The notes below the pieces were generated by a model, which was not told the origin of the DNA, ran no database searches, and saw nothing but the letters and a program-made list of their open reading frames with translations. From the NCBI RefSeq assembly GCF_021372645.1, contig NZ_JAJFUC010000044.1:1-64000 (forward strand): a DNA stretch of 64,000 nt, read 5' to 3'. A program made the position numbers and the translations under genes. Shown piece by piece: positions 8,627-17,742 of this stretch (position 1 is its first letter; every line of letters starts with the position of its first letter). Source of the stretch: Clostridium sp. Its GTDB lineage: Bacteria; Bacillota; Clostridia; Clostridiales; Clostridiaceae.

Positions 8627-8734
8627 ATGTTTATTTATAATGAAAAATTAGCGGATGAAATAGCAACTTGGATAGTGAATAAATATGTAGTTGCTATAGG
8701 TGAATTAGTTGAAAATCTAGAAAAACTAAAATAA
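8627..8734 (+). CDS. Possible 35-residue small protein or gene remnant
   Basis: An ATG one base after the upstream gene's stop opens 35 codons (start MFIYNEKLADEIATWIV) ending with a coiled-coil-like ELVENLEKLK tail. There is no separate ribosome binding site other than the end of the upstream gene. It could be a coupled microprotein or a residue of a longer gene. No family is recognised. Confidence 0.3.
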   Translation: MFIYNEKLADEIATWIVNKYVVAIGELVENLEKLK

Positions 8735-8764
8735 TATAGCAATAATTATTGTACATAAATAAAG

Positions 8765-8823
8765 CACCTTTTCTAGTGAGTTTGATATAACAATTATATT
8801 ATACTAGAATTGGTGTTTTTTAT
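8765..8823 (+). terminator. Terminator after the MBL gene
   Basis: A long stem pairs CACC..TTCTAGT (8765-8777) with ACTAGAA..GGTG (8803-8815), with a small TT/TT internal loop, and is followed by a T-run. Confidence 0.75.
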
Positions 8824-8845
8824 TATTTTCAAAATATTTTTTATT

Positions 8846-8888
8846 TGTTTCAAATGAAACAGAAAAGTTGCTATTATTCTAATATAAT
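8846..8888 (+). promoter_or_regulatory. CRP/FNR-type palindrome and -10 box upstream of the ferredoxin gene
   Basis: TGTTTC-AAAT-GAAACA (8846-8861) is a perfect palindrome. A TATAAT -10 box sits at 8883-8888, with no recognisable -35 hexamer at the 17-bp position. The palindrome centre would lie near -41 relative to the start, the class II activator position of CRP/FNR-family proteins. In clostridia HcpR-type regulators act this way on redox genes; which regulator binds here is inferred, not shown. Confidence 0.55.
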
Positions 8889-8991
8889 AACATCATAAAC
8901 TAAATAATTTAATGTAAATAGCACAAGAGTAGATGTTTTAATATAAACAAATTTAAATGAGCATAAAAAATTATATAGGATGGTGGGTTTT

Positions 8992-9726
8992 ATGATAAGA
9001 AGAGTTATTAAAATAGATGAAGAAAAGTGTAATGGATGTGGACTTTGTGCAAGTGCTTGCCATGAAGGCGCAATTGGTATGGTAAATGGAAAAGCAAAGT
9101 TGTTACGTGATGATTATTGTGATGGACTTGGAGATTGTCTTCCTTCATGTGCAGTTGGTGCAATTACATTTGAAGAAAGAGAAGCAGCTGAATATGATGA
9201 AGAAGCTGTACAAATTCATATGGAAAAAAGAAAAATGGAACAAAAAAATATAGAAGTAAATAAAAATGAAAAAATATCATTTGGGTGTCCAGGCTCACAA
9301 TCAAGAGTAATAAACCATAATAAAATAGAAGTTAAAAGTGCATCTAGTACTAGTGAAGTACGATCTCAATTAAATCAATGGCCTGTGCAAATTAAGCTTG
9401 TACCAACAAATGCTGAGTATTTAAACAATGCTAATCTACTTATAGCAGCAGATTGTACAGCTTATGCATATGGAGATTTTCATAATAAATTTATGAGAAA
9501 CAAAATTACACTTATAGGTTGTCCAAAGCTTGATGAAGGAGATTATTCAGAAAAGCTTACAGCAATTTTAAAAATGAATGATATAAAAAGTCTTACAGTA
9601 GTAAGAATGGAAGTACCTTGTTGTGGAGGAATAGTAAATGCAGTTAAGAATGCATTAAAAGTAAGTGAAAAGATGATTCCTTGGCAAATAGTAACTATTT
9701 CAACTAATGGAGAAATTATTGAATAA
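8992..9726 (+). CDS. 4Fe-4S ferredoxin-domain protein
   Basis: This 244-residue protein starts with a two-cluster ferredoxin domain: CNGCGLCASAC near residues 12-22 and the second cluster motif CDGLGDCLPSC near 43-53. A linker of charged residues follows. The C-terminal ~110 residues carry further cysteines (AADCTAY, IGCPKLD, VPCCGGI) in a Rossmann-like pattern that may hold another cofactor. Such proteins are probably redox or electron-transfer factors in anaerobes; the exact partner is unknown. The ATG at 8992 is chosen over 8980 because GGTGGG lies just upstream. The palindrome at 8846 suggests activation by a CRP/FNR regulator. Confidence 0.82.
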   Translation: MIRRVIKIDEEKCNGCGLCASACHEGAIGMVNGKAKLLRDDYCDGLGDCLPSCAVGAITFEEREAAEYDEEAVQIHMEKRKMEQKNIEVNKNEKISFGCPGSQSRVINHNKIEVKSASSTSEVRSQLNQWPVQIKLVPTNAEYLNNANLLIAADCTAYAYGDFHNKFMRNKITLIGCPKLDEGDYSEKLTAILKMNDIKSLTVVRMEVPCCGGIVNAVKNALKVSEKMIPWQIVTISTNGEIIE

Positions 9727-9740
9727 GGATACAAACTAAA

Positions 9741-9795
9741 AAGGGGATATACTATCTTAAAGTGTTAAAGATAAGATAGTATGTCTCCTTTAGTT
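9741..9795 (+). terminator. Hairpin terminator after the ferredoxin gene
   Basis: A 19-bp stem (9741-9759 with 9772-9790, two G-T pairs) begins 15 bp after the stop codon. The downstream T-tract is weak, so termination efficiency is uncertain. Confidence 0.6.
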
Positions 9796-9868
9796 ATTTA
9801 GAGTTTGTAAAAGAGATATTTCTCAAAGATTCAGTTGGTATTATTATAATGTCGAGACGTTTTTTACT

Positions 9869-9940
9869 TTTGAACACCCAGGAGATGAAATTATAAAAGA
9901 ATGTGCCTTATGTTTGAATATGGAATTTTCCTATATATAA
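9869..9940 (+). pseudogene. Possible coding remnant
   Basis: Twenty-three open codons without a start (containing FEHPGDEIIKECALCLNMEF, with a CxxC-like pair) precede a TAA stop in an otherwise empty 250-bp spacer. The codon use looks protein-like, but no family is recognised and it may be chance. Confidence 0.25.
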
Positions 9941-10045
9941 TGATATAATAAAGCGAAACTTATTTACTAAATTGCAGTTAATAGGTAATAATATAATTAT
10001 AAGAAATTTAAAAAAATTTAATTTTTAAGTGTTAAGGAGAAAGAG

Positions 10046-10285
10046 ATGAGAGCAGTTTATAGAAACCCAAAAGAATTAGCAACATGCTTAAAGGATATTG
10101 TAGATACATATACTGATGATTTAATTTCATATGAAAAGATGGAAAACAGAATCATGAAAATTGTTGATGCAAATAAAGAATCTATTTATAAAGAAAAGAG
10201 CATGTCTGTAAAGATTGCGAATGTTTTAGGTGATAAAAGGGTGGAAATTATCAATAATGTAGTTGAAAGTAAAATAAAACCATAG
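10046..10285 (+). CDS. Small conserved clostridial protein (TIGR04540-like)
   Basis: A 79-residue, soluble, charged, helical protein opens with MRAVYRNPKELATCLKDIVD, a pattern I associate with the small TIGR04540 family of clostridia, whose function is unknown. The ATG follows an AAGGAGAAAGAG ribosome binding site. It sits 35 bp upstream of trpS in the same direction with no terminator between, so the two are probably co-transcribed. Confidence 0.7.
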   Translation: MRAVYRNPKELATCLKDIVDTYTDDLISYEKMENRIMKIVDANKESIYKEKSMSVKIANVLGDKRVEIINNVVESKIKP

Positions 10286-10320
10286 GTTTAGTTACTTTTA
10301 TAGTTTAGGAGTGAATTTTA

Positions 10321-11340
10321 ATGGATAAGAAAATAATATTAACAGGAGATAGACCAACTGGAAAGTTACATATAGGACATTATATAGGTTCTTTAAAAAA
10401 TAGAGTACATCTTCAAGAGTCTGGGTTATATGAAAGTTTTATAATGATTGCAGACCAACAAGCTTTAACTGATAATGCAAGAAATCCTGAAATGATAAGA
10501 AATAGCTTAAAAGAAGTTGCATTGGATTATCTAGCAGTTGGAATTGATCCAAGTAAATCAAATATATTTATACAATCACAAATACCAGAATTAAGCGAAC
10601 TTACAATGCATTATTTAAATCTTGTTACATTATCAAGATTAGAGAGAAATCCAACAGTTAAACAAGAAATAAAGCAGAAGAATTTTGAAAATAGCATTCC
10701 AGCTGGATTCCTTATATATCCTGTAAGTCAAGCTGCTGACATAACAGCATTTAAAGCAACTACAGTTCCAGTTGGAGAAGATCAATTACCTATGATTGAA
10801 CAAACTAGAGAAATTGTTAGAAGCTTTAATTCTATATATGGAGATGTTTTAGTTGAGCCAGAAGCTATACTTCCAAGCTCAAATGCTGGAAGATTACCTG
10901 GTACTGATGGAAAAGCTAAGATGAGCAAATCAATAGGAAATTGTATATATTTATCTGATGATTCAGACTCAATTAAAAAGAAAGTTATGTCTATGTATAC
11001 AGATCCTAATCATATAAGAGTGGAAGATCCAGGGCAAATAGAAGGAAATACTGTATTTACTTATTTAGATATTTTTGCAACGGATAAAGATGTCGTAGAA
11101 GAAATGAAAGAACACTATAAACGTGGTGGACTTGGTGACATGAAGGTTAAAAAATACTTAAATGAAGTAATGCAAGCTGAACTTGAACCAATAAGAAACA
11201 AAAGAATAGAATTTGAAAAGAATATTGATTATGTATATGCTATGTTGAAAGATGGTAGCGATAAAGCTAGAGCAGTAGCAGCAAATACTTTAAAGGAAGT
11301 CCGTGCCGCAATGGGCATAGAGTATTTTACCGGAAAATAG
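10321..11340 (+). CDS. trpS: Tryptophanyl-tRNA synthetase
   Basis: This class I synthetase charges tRNA-Trp. The 339-residue protein carries the HIGH signature in [11 protein letters not shown] (residues ~14-24), the KMSKS loop in [12 protein letters not shown] (~197-208), and the intervening Rossmann motifs DQQALTD and [14 protein letters not shown]. The length matches the bacterial enzyme. I looked for a Trp T-box leader upstream and did not find one. A strong terminator follows. Confidence 0.96.
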   Translation: MDKKIILTGDRPTGKLHIGHYIGSLKNRVHLQESGLYESFIMIADQQALTDNARNPEMIRNSLKEVALDYLAVGIDPSKSNIFIQSQIPELSELTMHYLNLVTLSRLERNPTVKQEIKQKNFENSIPAGFLIYPVSQAADITAFKATTVPVGEDQLPMIEQTREIVRSFNSIYGDVLVEPEAILPSSNAGRLPGTDGKAKMSKSIGNCIYLSDDSDSIKKKVMSMYTDPNHIRVEDPGQIEGNTVFTYLDIFATDKDVVEEMKEHYKRGGLGDMKVKKYLNEVMQAELEPIRNKRIEFEKNIDYVYAMLKDGSDKARAVAANTLKEVRAAMGIEYFTGK

Positions 11341-11358
11341 AGGAATAAATCTAATATT

Positions 11359-11410
11359 AAAGATGAATTGTTTCAAAATAGCTTATTTTGAAACAATTCA
11401 TCTTTTTTAT
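11359..11410. terminator. Bidirectional terminator between trpS and the aminopeptidase gene
   Basis: A stem of about 20 bp (AAAGATGAATTGTTTCAAAA with its complement) has an A-tract on the left and a T-run on the right. It serves the converging trpS (+) and aminopeptidase (-) genes. Confidence 0.88.
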
Positions 11411-12633
11411 GCCCAATTACCATCCTTAAATATTTGAATTTTTTCTCCACTAGCTTTAACACCAATTATATTTGTATCTTTTGTTCCTATCATAAAATCA
11501 ACATGTGTTAATGAAACATTTGCAGATGCAATTTTTGATTCATCTTTATTCATTTTTTCTCCATCTTTTATACAACATGGATATGAAGAACCAAGCGCTA
11601 AATGGCAGGAAGCATTTTCATCATATAATGTATTATAAAAAATTATATTTGAATTTGAAATTGGTGAATTATAAGGCACTAAAGCAACTTCGCCTAAACG
11701 ATTTGAACCTTCATCAGTATTTATTAATTCTCTTAAAATATCTAAGCCAGTTTCAGCAGTGAAATCTATAACTTTACCATCTTTAAAGGTTAATGAGAAA
11801 TTATTTATTAAATTTCCACAGTAGCTTAGAGGTTTTGAACTAAAGACAGTTCCATTTACTTCATCTAATTTTGGCGTAGTATAAACTTCTTCAGTAGGCA
11901 TATTTGCAATAAATTTAAGGCCATCTTGAGTAGTATCTTCTCCACCACACCAAATATGATTTTTAACTAATCCAACTTTTAAATTAGTTCCGAGAGAATT
12001 GGTAAAATGTAAATATTCAAATTCATGAGCATTTAATTCTAAGACTTTTTTATGAAGAAGATTAACATGGATATTCCAAGCTTCTATAGGATCCTCCTCT
12101 TTAAGTCTCATAACAGTGAAAATGGTATCCCATAAAGTTTCTACAGCTTCCTTGGATTCAACTTCACTAAATACTTTCTTAGCCCAATTTTCTGTTGGAA
12201 CTGAAATTATACACCAAGAATTTTTGTTAGAAGTACAAGCATCATGATACTTTTTCAGAGCAATACGTTTATTTTTTTGATAAGCTGATATTTTATCAGA
12301 ATCTACATCTTTGAAAATATCAGGATCAGATGCAGAGATGCTTAAAAAAGCAGCATTCTTTTCTACATAATAATCATATTTATCACGCTCGAAATCTGGA
12401 ATAAAAGATAAAATTTCTTTGCCAGAATTATTAAATCTAATTTTATTAAATTTCTCATCGCTATAATTTATAACGACATCAGAAGCACCAATTTTATAGG
12501 CTTCTTCTGCAATCATTTTTGCAAAATCGCTACACTCTATAGGACTATTTATAACTAATAAACCTTCTTTTTGTATATTTATGCCCTTAATAACGGCAAG
12601 TTTTGCATATTTCAATAATAAATCATTAAACAA
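11407..12633 (-). CDS. M29-family (thermophilic-type) aminopeptidase
   Basis: This 408-residue cytoplasmic metallopeptidase belongs to the AmpT/AmpS/PepS family. Supporting features are the N-terminal Rossmann-like segment (ALVIN-type INSPIECSDFAKMIAEEAY), the metal-site region with LHFTNSLGTNLKVGLV, the catalytic Glu in NMPTEEVYTTPKLDEVNG, and the C-terminal HLALGSSYP / SLTHVDFMIGT motif with metal-binding His and Asp. It releases N-terminal amino acids from peptides. It is a single-gene unit converging on trpS. Confidence 0.92.
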   Translation of the reverse strand: MFNDLLLKYAKLAVIKGINIQKEGLLVINSPIECSDFAKMIAEEAYKIGASDVVINYSDEKFNKIRFNNSGKEILSFIPDFERDKYDYYVEKNAAFLSISASDPDIFKDVDSDKISAYQKNKRIALKKYHDACTSNKNSWCIISVPTENWAKKVFSEVESKEAVETLWDTIFTVMRLKEEDPIEAWNIHVNLLHKKVLELNAHEFEYLHFTNSLGTNLKVGLVKNHIWCGGEDTTQDGLKFIANMPTEEVYTTPKLDEVNGTVFSSKPLSYCGNLINNFSLTFKDGKVIDFTAETGLDILRELINTDEGSNRLGEVALVPYNSPISNSNIIFYNTLYDENASCHLALGSSYPCCIKDGEKMNKDESKIASANVSLTHVDFMIGTKDTNIIGVKASGEKIQIFKDGNWA

Positions 12634-12827
12634 CTATATCACCTCATAATTAATAATTTTTATTCTTTTATTATTACACTAATTTCAGTAATTATCAAAG
12701 TAAAAAGTTTATAAACCTATACTTTAAGGGATATAATATAGTATAATAAACTAGCGCACTTAAGGCTTAGTGTTTTGACCATGCTGTATGTGCAAATAAA
12801 TTCTTGTGGTAAATTTAGGAGGTTTTA

Positions 12828-15431
12828 ATGAAAAAATTATTAATTTTGGACTCAAATTCACTTATGAATAGGGCTTTTTATGCATTGCCTCCTATGACAA
12901 ATAGTGACGGAATAAATACTAATGCCATTTATGGCTTCATGAATATGTTATTTAAGATGAAGGATGAAATTAACCCAGATAGTATAATTGCTACCTTTGA
13001 CTTAAAAGCACCAACTTTTAGACATAAGGAATATGCAGAATATAAGGCGGGAAGAAATAAAATGCCCCCAGAATTTGCAGAACAGTTTCCGATTATTAAA
13101 GAATTATTAAAGTTTATGGGAATAAAAAATTTTGAAATAGAAGGTTTTGAGGCTGATGACTTAATTGGTACAGTCTCTAAATTTGCTGAAAATAATGGCA
13201 CAGAGGTATTTGTAGTTACAGGAGATAAAGATGCGCTTCAATTGGCATCTGATAGCACTAAAATTGTAATTACTAAAAAGGGTGTTAGTGAAACTGCAAT
13301 TTATGATAGAAAAACTTTTATAGATGAATTTAAAGTAACACCAAATCAATTTATAGATGTTAAAGGGCTTATGGGAGATAAATCTGATAATATTCCAGGA
13401 GTTCCTGGCGTTGGAGAAAAAACTGCATTTAAGCTTATAAAAGAATATGGCTCTATTGAAGAAGTATTAAAGAATATAGATAATATTCCAGGAAAAAAGC
13501 TCAAGGAAAATTTGGAAAACAATGTGGAACAAGCAATATTCTCTAAAAAGCTTGCTACTATTATGAGAGAAGTTCCCATTGAATTAACATTAGAAGATAT
13601 TAATTCTAGTGATAAAGAAAATATATTAGAAATTAAAAAAATGCTTATTAAACTTGAAATGAAGTCAATACTATCTAAGTTTAAAGATGATACAGTTTGC
13701 GAAGAGTCTAAGGTAGAAGTCAAAAATATAGATACAATTGAAGATATGAAAGAATTGTTTTCAAAGAAAAAGAATAGAATTTATATAGATTATACTTTAA
13801 CAGATGCATCTATATATTCTAAATTAGAACTTGAATATTTAATTTTGGGTGAAGAAAATACTGGGGATTGCATAAACTTTAAAGATATAAGCGCTAAAAA
13901 TAAAAACGAAGCTATAGAAAGTTTAAAAACATTAATGGAAGATGAAAATATTAAGAAGGTAATTCACAATGGAAAGAACTTTGTTACTTTTTTAAATAAA
14001 TATAAAATTGAAATTAAGGGATTTGATTTTGATGCTGCAATTGCAGCTTATTTAATTGATTCTTCAAAGAGCAAATATGAAATTTTAGAGCTTGTCAATC
14101 ATTATGTCGGAGAAAATCCAAGTGAAGAGGGACATAATCTTAAAGTAATTCTTTCAAGCTACTTGCCTGTAATTTATGAGAAGTTAAAAGAAAAACTTCA
14201 TAAAGAAAACATGGATAAACTTTATTATGAAGTTGAACATCCATTAATATATGTACTTTCATCTATGGAGAGTATTGGATTTAACATAAATGAAGGTATG
14301 TTAGATGAACTTAAAATAAAATTCAAAAAAGAAATTGAAGAAACTCAAGAAGCAATATATAAGTTATCAGAAGAAGAATTTAATATAAGTTCACCCAAGC
14401 AATTAGGTAAGATATTATTTGAAAAATTAGATTTACCAGCCACGAAGAAGACAAAAACAGGTTATTCAACTAATCAAGAAGTTTTAGAAAAATTAATGGA
14501 TAAGCATGAGATAATCCCTAAAATAATGTATTATAGGCAAATTACAAAGATTAATTCTACATATATAGAAGGATTAAAAAACGTAATTGATAAGGATGGA
14601 CGTATTCATTCAAATTTTAATCAAACTGTTACTACAACAGGAAGATTATCAAGTACAGAACCCAATTTGCAAAACATCCCAATTAAACATGAATTAGGAA
14701 GAGAAATAAGAAAAGTATTTATTCCTATGGAAAAAACTGATATGCTTGTTTCCTGTGATTATTCTCAAATAGAATTAAGAGTTTTAGCTCATATTGCAAA
14801 TGATGAAAATATGATAGACGCATTTGAGGATCATAGTGATATTCATACCAAAACAGCTTCAGAAGTTTTTAACGTTCCAATCGATGAAGTGACTTCTCTT
14901 ATGAGAAGTAGAGCTAAGGCAGTAAACTTTGGAATTGTATATGGAATAGGCGCATTTAGATTAGCTCAAGATTTAAAGATTACAAAAAAAGAAGCAGAAG
15001 AATATATGTCTATTTATTTTGAAAGATATCCTAAGATAAAAAAATACTTAGAAAATATAGTTAAAGATGCACAGGATACAGGATATGTATTAACAATTTT
15101 AAATAGAAAAAGATTTATACCAGAAATAAAATCTTCTAATAAAATAGTAAAAGCTTTAGGTGATAGATTAGCTATGAATGCTCCAATTCAAGGAAGTGCA
15201 GCTGATATAATAAAGATTGCTATGGTTAATGTTTATAATAAATTAAATGAAAAGAAATTAAAAAGTGAATTGATTCTTCAAGTTCATGATGAACTTATAT
15301 TAAATGTCAAGAAGGAAGAATTTGAAGAAGTTAAAAATTTAGTTGAACATGAAATGGAAAATGCTATTAAACTAAAAGTTGCACTTGATGTAGATGTTAA
15401 TTTTGGTAATACATGGTATGAAGCCAAATAA
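12828..15431 (+). CDS. polA: DNA polymerase I
   Basis: This 867-residue repair and Okazaki-maturation polymerase has an N-terminal 5'-3' exonuclease (residues 1-290: LLILDSNSLMNRAFYALP, EGFEADDLIGT, GLMGDKSDNIPGVPGVGEKT), a central 3'-5' exonuclease-like domain (~300-460) and the C-terminal polymerase. Polymerase motifs are visible: TGRLSSTEPNLQNIP, DYSQIELRVLAH (motif A) and QVHDELIL (motif C). The central domain lacks the DxE metal-binding motif (IDYTLTD instead), so proofreading is probably lost, as in Bacillus-type PolA. It lies in a cluster with coaE and a transglycosylase gene. Confidence 0.97.
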   Translation: MKKLLILDSNSLMNRAFYALPPMTNSDGINTNAIYGFMNMLFKMKDEINPDSIIATFDLKAPTFRHKEYAEYKAGRNKMPPEFAEQFPIIKELLKFMGIKNFEIEGFEADDLIGTVSKFAENNGTEVFVVTGDKDALQLASDSTKIVITKKGVSETAIYDRKTFIDEFKVTPNQFIDVKGLMGDKSDNIPGVPGVGEKTAFKLIKEYGSIEEVLKNIDNIPGKKLKENLENNVEQAIFSKKLATIMREVPIELTLEDINSSDKENILEIKKMLIKLEMKSILSKFKDDTVCEESKVEVKNIDTIEDMKELFSKKKNRIYIDYTLTDASIYSKLELEYLILGEENTGDCINFKDISAKNKNEAIESLKTLMEDENIKKVIHNGKNFVTFLNKYKIEIKGFDFDAAIAAYLIDSSKSKYEILELVNHYVGENPSEEGHNLKVILSSYLPVIYEKLKEKLHKENMDKLYYEVEHPLIYVLSSMESIGFNINEGMLDELKIKFKKEIEETQEAIYKLSEEEFNISSPKQLGKILFEKLDLPATKKTKTGYSTNQEVLEKLMDKHEIIPKIMYYRQITKINSTYIEGLKNVIDKDGRIHSNFNQTVTTTGRLSSTEPNLQNIPIKHELGREIRKVFIPMEKTDMLVSCDYSQIELRVLAHIANDENMIDAFEDHSDIHTKTASEVFNVPIDEVTSLMRSRAKAVNFGIVYGIGAFRLAQDLKITKKEAEEYMSIYFERYPKIKKYLENIVKDAQDTGYVLTILNRKRFIPEIKSSNKIVKALGDRLAMNAPIQGSAADIIKIAMVNVYNKLNEKKLKSELILQVHDELILNVKKEEFEEVKNLVEHEMENAIKLKVALDVDVNFGNTWYEAK

Positions 15432-15452
15432 AAAAAGGTGGTTTATATAAAA

Positions 15453-16052
15453 ATGATTAAGGTTGGTTTAACAGGGGGAATTGGTACTGGTAAAAGTACT
15501 GTATCTAATATTCTAAGAAGCGAACAGTTGAAAATTATAGATGCAGATAACATAGCTAAAGAAGTACTAGAAAAGAATCCACAAATATTAGAAATGGTTC
15601 GTACACAATTTGGATCTGGTTTCTTTGATTGGAAAGGGGAATTTAGAAGAAAAGAATTTGGAAATCATATCTTTAGATTTCCCAAACAAAGAATAAAATA
15701 TGAAAGTATTATTATGCCTTATATTAAACAAAGCATAGAAGAAAATATAAAAGCATATGAAAAAAAAGGAGAAAAAATAATAATAATAGATGCTCCAACT
15801 TTGATTGAAAATAATCTACATGTTGAAATGGATTATGTGATACTTGTATATGCTGATAATTCAGCTCAAATTCAAAGGGTTATGAGCAGAGACAAATTAA
15901 CTAAAGCTGAAGCAGTTAGCAGAATAAATTCTCAAATGTCCATGGAAGAAAAGAAAGAGTATGCCAATATTATTATTGATAACAATACTGATTTAATTGA
16001 TACACAAAAACAAGTTTATGATTTAATTGATTTTATGAAATTAATATACTAG
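15453..16052 (+). CDS. coaE: Dephospho-CoA kinase
   Basis: CoaE phosphorylates dephospho-CoA in the last step of CoA synthesis. The 199-residue product has the P-loop GLTGGIGTGKST at its N-terminus, the IIDADNIAKEVL motif, and the lid/base-binding VMSRDKLTKAEAVSRINSQM segment. ATG 15453 is preferred, using the AAAGGTGG upstream; an in-frame GTG at 15438 overlaps that ribosome binding site. polA ends 21 bp earlier, and the polA-coaE pairing is common in Firmicutes. Confidence 0.93.
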   Translation: MIKVGLTGGIGTGKSTVSNILRSEQLKIIDADNIAKEVLEKNPQILEMVRTQFGSGFFDWKGEFRRKEFGNHIFRFPKQRIKYESIIMPYIKQSIEENIKAYEKKGEKIIIIDAPTLIENNLHVEMDYVILVYADNSAQIQRVMSRDKLTKAEAVSRINSQMSMEEKKEYANIIIDNNTDLIDTQKQVYDLIDFMKLIY

Positions 16053-16067
16053 ATTAAGGAGAAAATA

Positions 16068-16703
16068 ATGAAATTTATAAAAAAAATCTTTTCTAAACTA
16101 GTAGTCTTAGCAGTTGTTATAATAGCAATTGGAGTAGGTTCTAAATATGTTATAAAAGAGAAATTTTTTCCTTATAAGTATAAAGAATATGTAGATACTT
16201 ATAGTAGAAAGTATAACTTAGACCCATTATTTGTATTAGCAGTGATAAAAACTGAAAGTAAATTTGATGATGATGCACATTCACATAAAAATGCTGTAGG
16301 ACTTATGCAAATAACTGTTGAAACAGGTGAATGGGCAGCCAAGGAAATGGGATTTAGTGCATTTTCTAAAGACGATTTGTATAACGAGGAATATAATATT
16401 AGAATGGGATGCTGGTATCTTAGAAGGTTAAATGATACCTTTGATGGTGATTTATACTTAACAATTGCTGCTTATAATGCAGGACCAACTAATGTACAGA
16501 AGTGGCTTGAAAATGAGAAATATTCTTCGGATGGTAAAAGTATAGATTATATACCTTTTGGAGAAACAAAGAAATATGTGGACAAAGTAAATACTTATTA
16601 TCATGTATATGAATATCTTTATAGTGGAAAAGAAAGTTATTTTGACGTAGATAAAATAGTAAAATTGATTAAAAGTTTTTTGAATGTACATTTTTTAAGC
16701 TAA
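16068..16703 (+). CDS. Membrane-anchored lytic transglycosylase (SLT domain)
   Basis: The 211-residue protein has an N-terminal signal anchor (residues ~7-27) and an SLT/goose-lysozyme-like domain. The motif LAVIKTESKFD carries the catalytic Glu63. The NAVGLMQITVETGEWAAK and TIAAYNAGPTNVQKWL segments follow in standard order. It cleaves peptidoglycan strands on the outer face of the membrane. The start lies 15 bp after coaE, within one operon with polA-coaE, behind an AAGGAG ribosome binding site. Confidence 0.9.
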   Translation: MKFIKKIFSKLVVLAVVIIAIGVGSKYVIKEKFFPYKYKEYVDTYSRKYNLDPLFVLAVIKTESKFDDDAHSHKNAVGLMQITVETGEWAAKEMGFSAFSKDDLYNEEYNIRMGCWYLRRLNDTFDGDLYLTIAAYNAGPTNVQKWLENEKYSSDGKSIDYIPFGETKKYVDKVNTYYHVYEYLYSGKESYFDVDKIVKLIKSFLNVHFLS

Positions 16704-16735
16704 TTATTAATTGTAAGACTAATAATTAGCTTAAA
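16695..16735 (+). terminator. Hairpin at the end of the transglycosylase gene
   Basis: TTAAGCTAATTATTA pairs perfectly with TAATAATTAGCTTAA around a 10-nt loop and overlaps the stop codon. The poly-T tail is missing on the + side, so it may be an mRNA-end stabiliser or a weak terminator. Confidence 0.6.
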
Positions 16736-16803
16736 GATTTAATAAAACTTACTTGAATTTCTGATGAAAATGAATTATCATTAAAATAGTTAATTTATAT
16801 TTT

Positions 16804-16886
16804 GCAGGTGTGCTGGAATGGCAGACAGGCACGTTTGAGGGGCGTGTGTTTATAACGTACGGGTTCAAGTCCCGTTACCTGCACCA
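16804..16886 (+). tRNA. tRNA-Leu (anticodon GAG)
   Basis: An 83-nt class II tRNA folds cleanly: acceptor stem GCAGGTG with TACCTGC, D-arm, anticodon stem CACGT/GCGTG around TTGAGGG (GAG anticodon), a long variable arm, and the TTCAAGT loop. Discriminator A and an encoded CCA end it. It reads CUU and CUC codons. Its last 23 bp are duplicated at 21596-21618, so the gene is the integration site of the arsenic island that follows. Confidence 0.95.
16864..16886 (+). repeat. attL: 3' end of tRNA-Leu
   Basis: The final 23 bp of the tRNA, from TTCAAGTCCC to the encoded CCA, recur exactly at 21596-21618. The two copies bracket 4.7 kb that contains an integrase remnant and the ars operon. Confidence 0.75.
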
Positions 16887-16941
16887 AAAGAGTCAGTAAT
16901 AGTGCCATTTGTGGACGTTTCTAATAGTAAAAATATAATTA

Positions 16942-16994
16942 AAAAGCAAACACGTTATGTATATAGAAAAAATGCATAACGTGTTTGCTTTTCT
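16942..16994 (+). terminator. Terminator just inside the ars island
   Basis: GCAAACACGTTATG (16946-16959) pairs perfectly with CATAACGTGTTTGC (16975-16988), followed by TTTTCTT. It now ends the tRNA-Leu transcript and was probably brought in with the island. Confidence 0.8.
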
Positions 16995-17006
16995 TACGTT
17001 TTGGAG

Positions 17007-17221
17007 GTGATTGTACTGGGAAATAAAATTACATTAACAACAATGGATAAAACATTAGACAGGGGATATGATGAGTTTATATATTATTGTAAATCTACAA
17101 ATTTATCAGAAACTACCATAAAACTTTTGATAAAGGTTTTGAACAATTTATATTTGAACATTGCACAATTAAGAATTTGAGAACAGGCACAGAAAAACAT
17201 TATAATAGAAAATGCTCATAA
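17007..17221 (+). pseudogene. Decayed tyrosine-recombinase (integrase) gene
   Basis: After a GGAGG ribosome binding site, codons encode an N-terminal SAM-like integrase segment (TLDRGYDEFIYYCKSTNLSE). The frame is lost near 17125, and the matching continuation appears in another frame (GFEQFIFEHCTIKNLRTGTE) before a stop at 17219-17221. The core-binding start resembles phage-type tyrosine integrases, but the catalytic domain is absent. Its position just inside the duplicated tRNA-Leu end indicates it once integrated the island. Confidence 0.65.
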
Positions 17222-17320
17222 TACTATTTTGTAACAATTATATAGTTACTGCATAAAGTGATTATATAGATTATTGTTTATCTAGTGAGAGTGATTAATA
17301 AGGCTAAATCAGAATAGATA

Positions 17321-17349
17321 TTGACACTATATAGATGAACGTTTATATT
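17321..17349 (+). promoter_or_regulatory. ars operon promoter
   Basis: TTGACA (17321-17326), a 17-bp spacer and TATATT (17344-17349) make a strong promoter ahead of arsR. The surrounding stretch is full of short dyads (TATAGAT, ATCTATA) that could form the ArsR operator covering the promoter. Confidence 0.75.
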
Positions 17350-17390
17350 GTATATAAAGAAGTATCTATATAAAGAAGGCGGGAATGAAT

Positions 17391-17708
17391 ATGAATTATG
17401 AAGAAAATGCCAAAATATTTAAAGCAATGTGTGACCCGAGCAGATTAAAAATAATTGACATATTATCGTGTGGTGAAAAATGTGCATGTGAAATTCTAGA
17501 GTATTTTGATTTTACTCAACCAACACTTTCACATCATATGAAAGTATTAAGTGATTGCGAACTTGTGGAAGTAAGGAAAGAAGGCCTTTGGAATTACTAT
17601 AAATTAAATATAAATAATTGTAATAAGCTTACATTATTTATGATGAATCTTGTGACAGAAACAGAAAATTGTATTTGCAAAGATAAAGCTAAATGTACTT
17701 GTAAATAG
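17391..17708 (+). CDS. arsR: ArsR-family arsenite-responsive repressor
   Basis: This 105-residue winged-helix repressor should release its operator when As(III) or Sb(III) binds. CGEKCACEIL holds the classical CxC metalloid site in the alpha-3 helix near residue 33, followed by the DNA-recognition helix QPTLSHHMKVL and the wing LVEVRKEGLWNYYKLN. The C-terminal tail is Cys-rich (CICKDKAKCTCK) and could add ligands. ATG 17391 has correct spacing from GGCGGG; the ATG at 17385 is too close. First gene of the ars operon. Confidence 0.93.
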   Translation: MNYEENAKIFKAMCDPSRLKIIDILSCGEKCACEILEYFDFTQPTLSHHMKVLSDCELVEVRKEGLWNYYKLNINNCNKLTLFMMNLVTETENCICKDKAKCTCK

Positions 17709-17742
17709 GAATTTAAATAAAAATTATGTTGTAAAGGAGTTA

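Noticed and set aside
9941..10320. Tryptophan T-box leader for trpS
   Set aside because: No T-box sequence or specifier-loop architecture was found; trpS is 35 bp after the small upstream gene.
13346..13723. 125-residue minus-strand frame inside polA
   Set aside because: It lies wholly within the conserved polA frame and has no ribosome binding site; a shadow of codon use.
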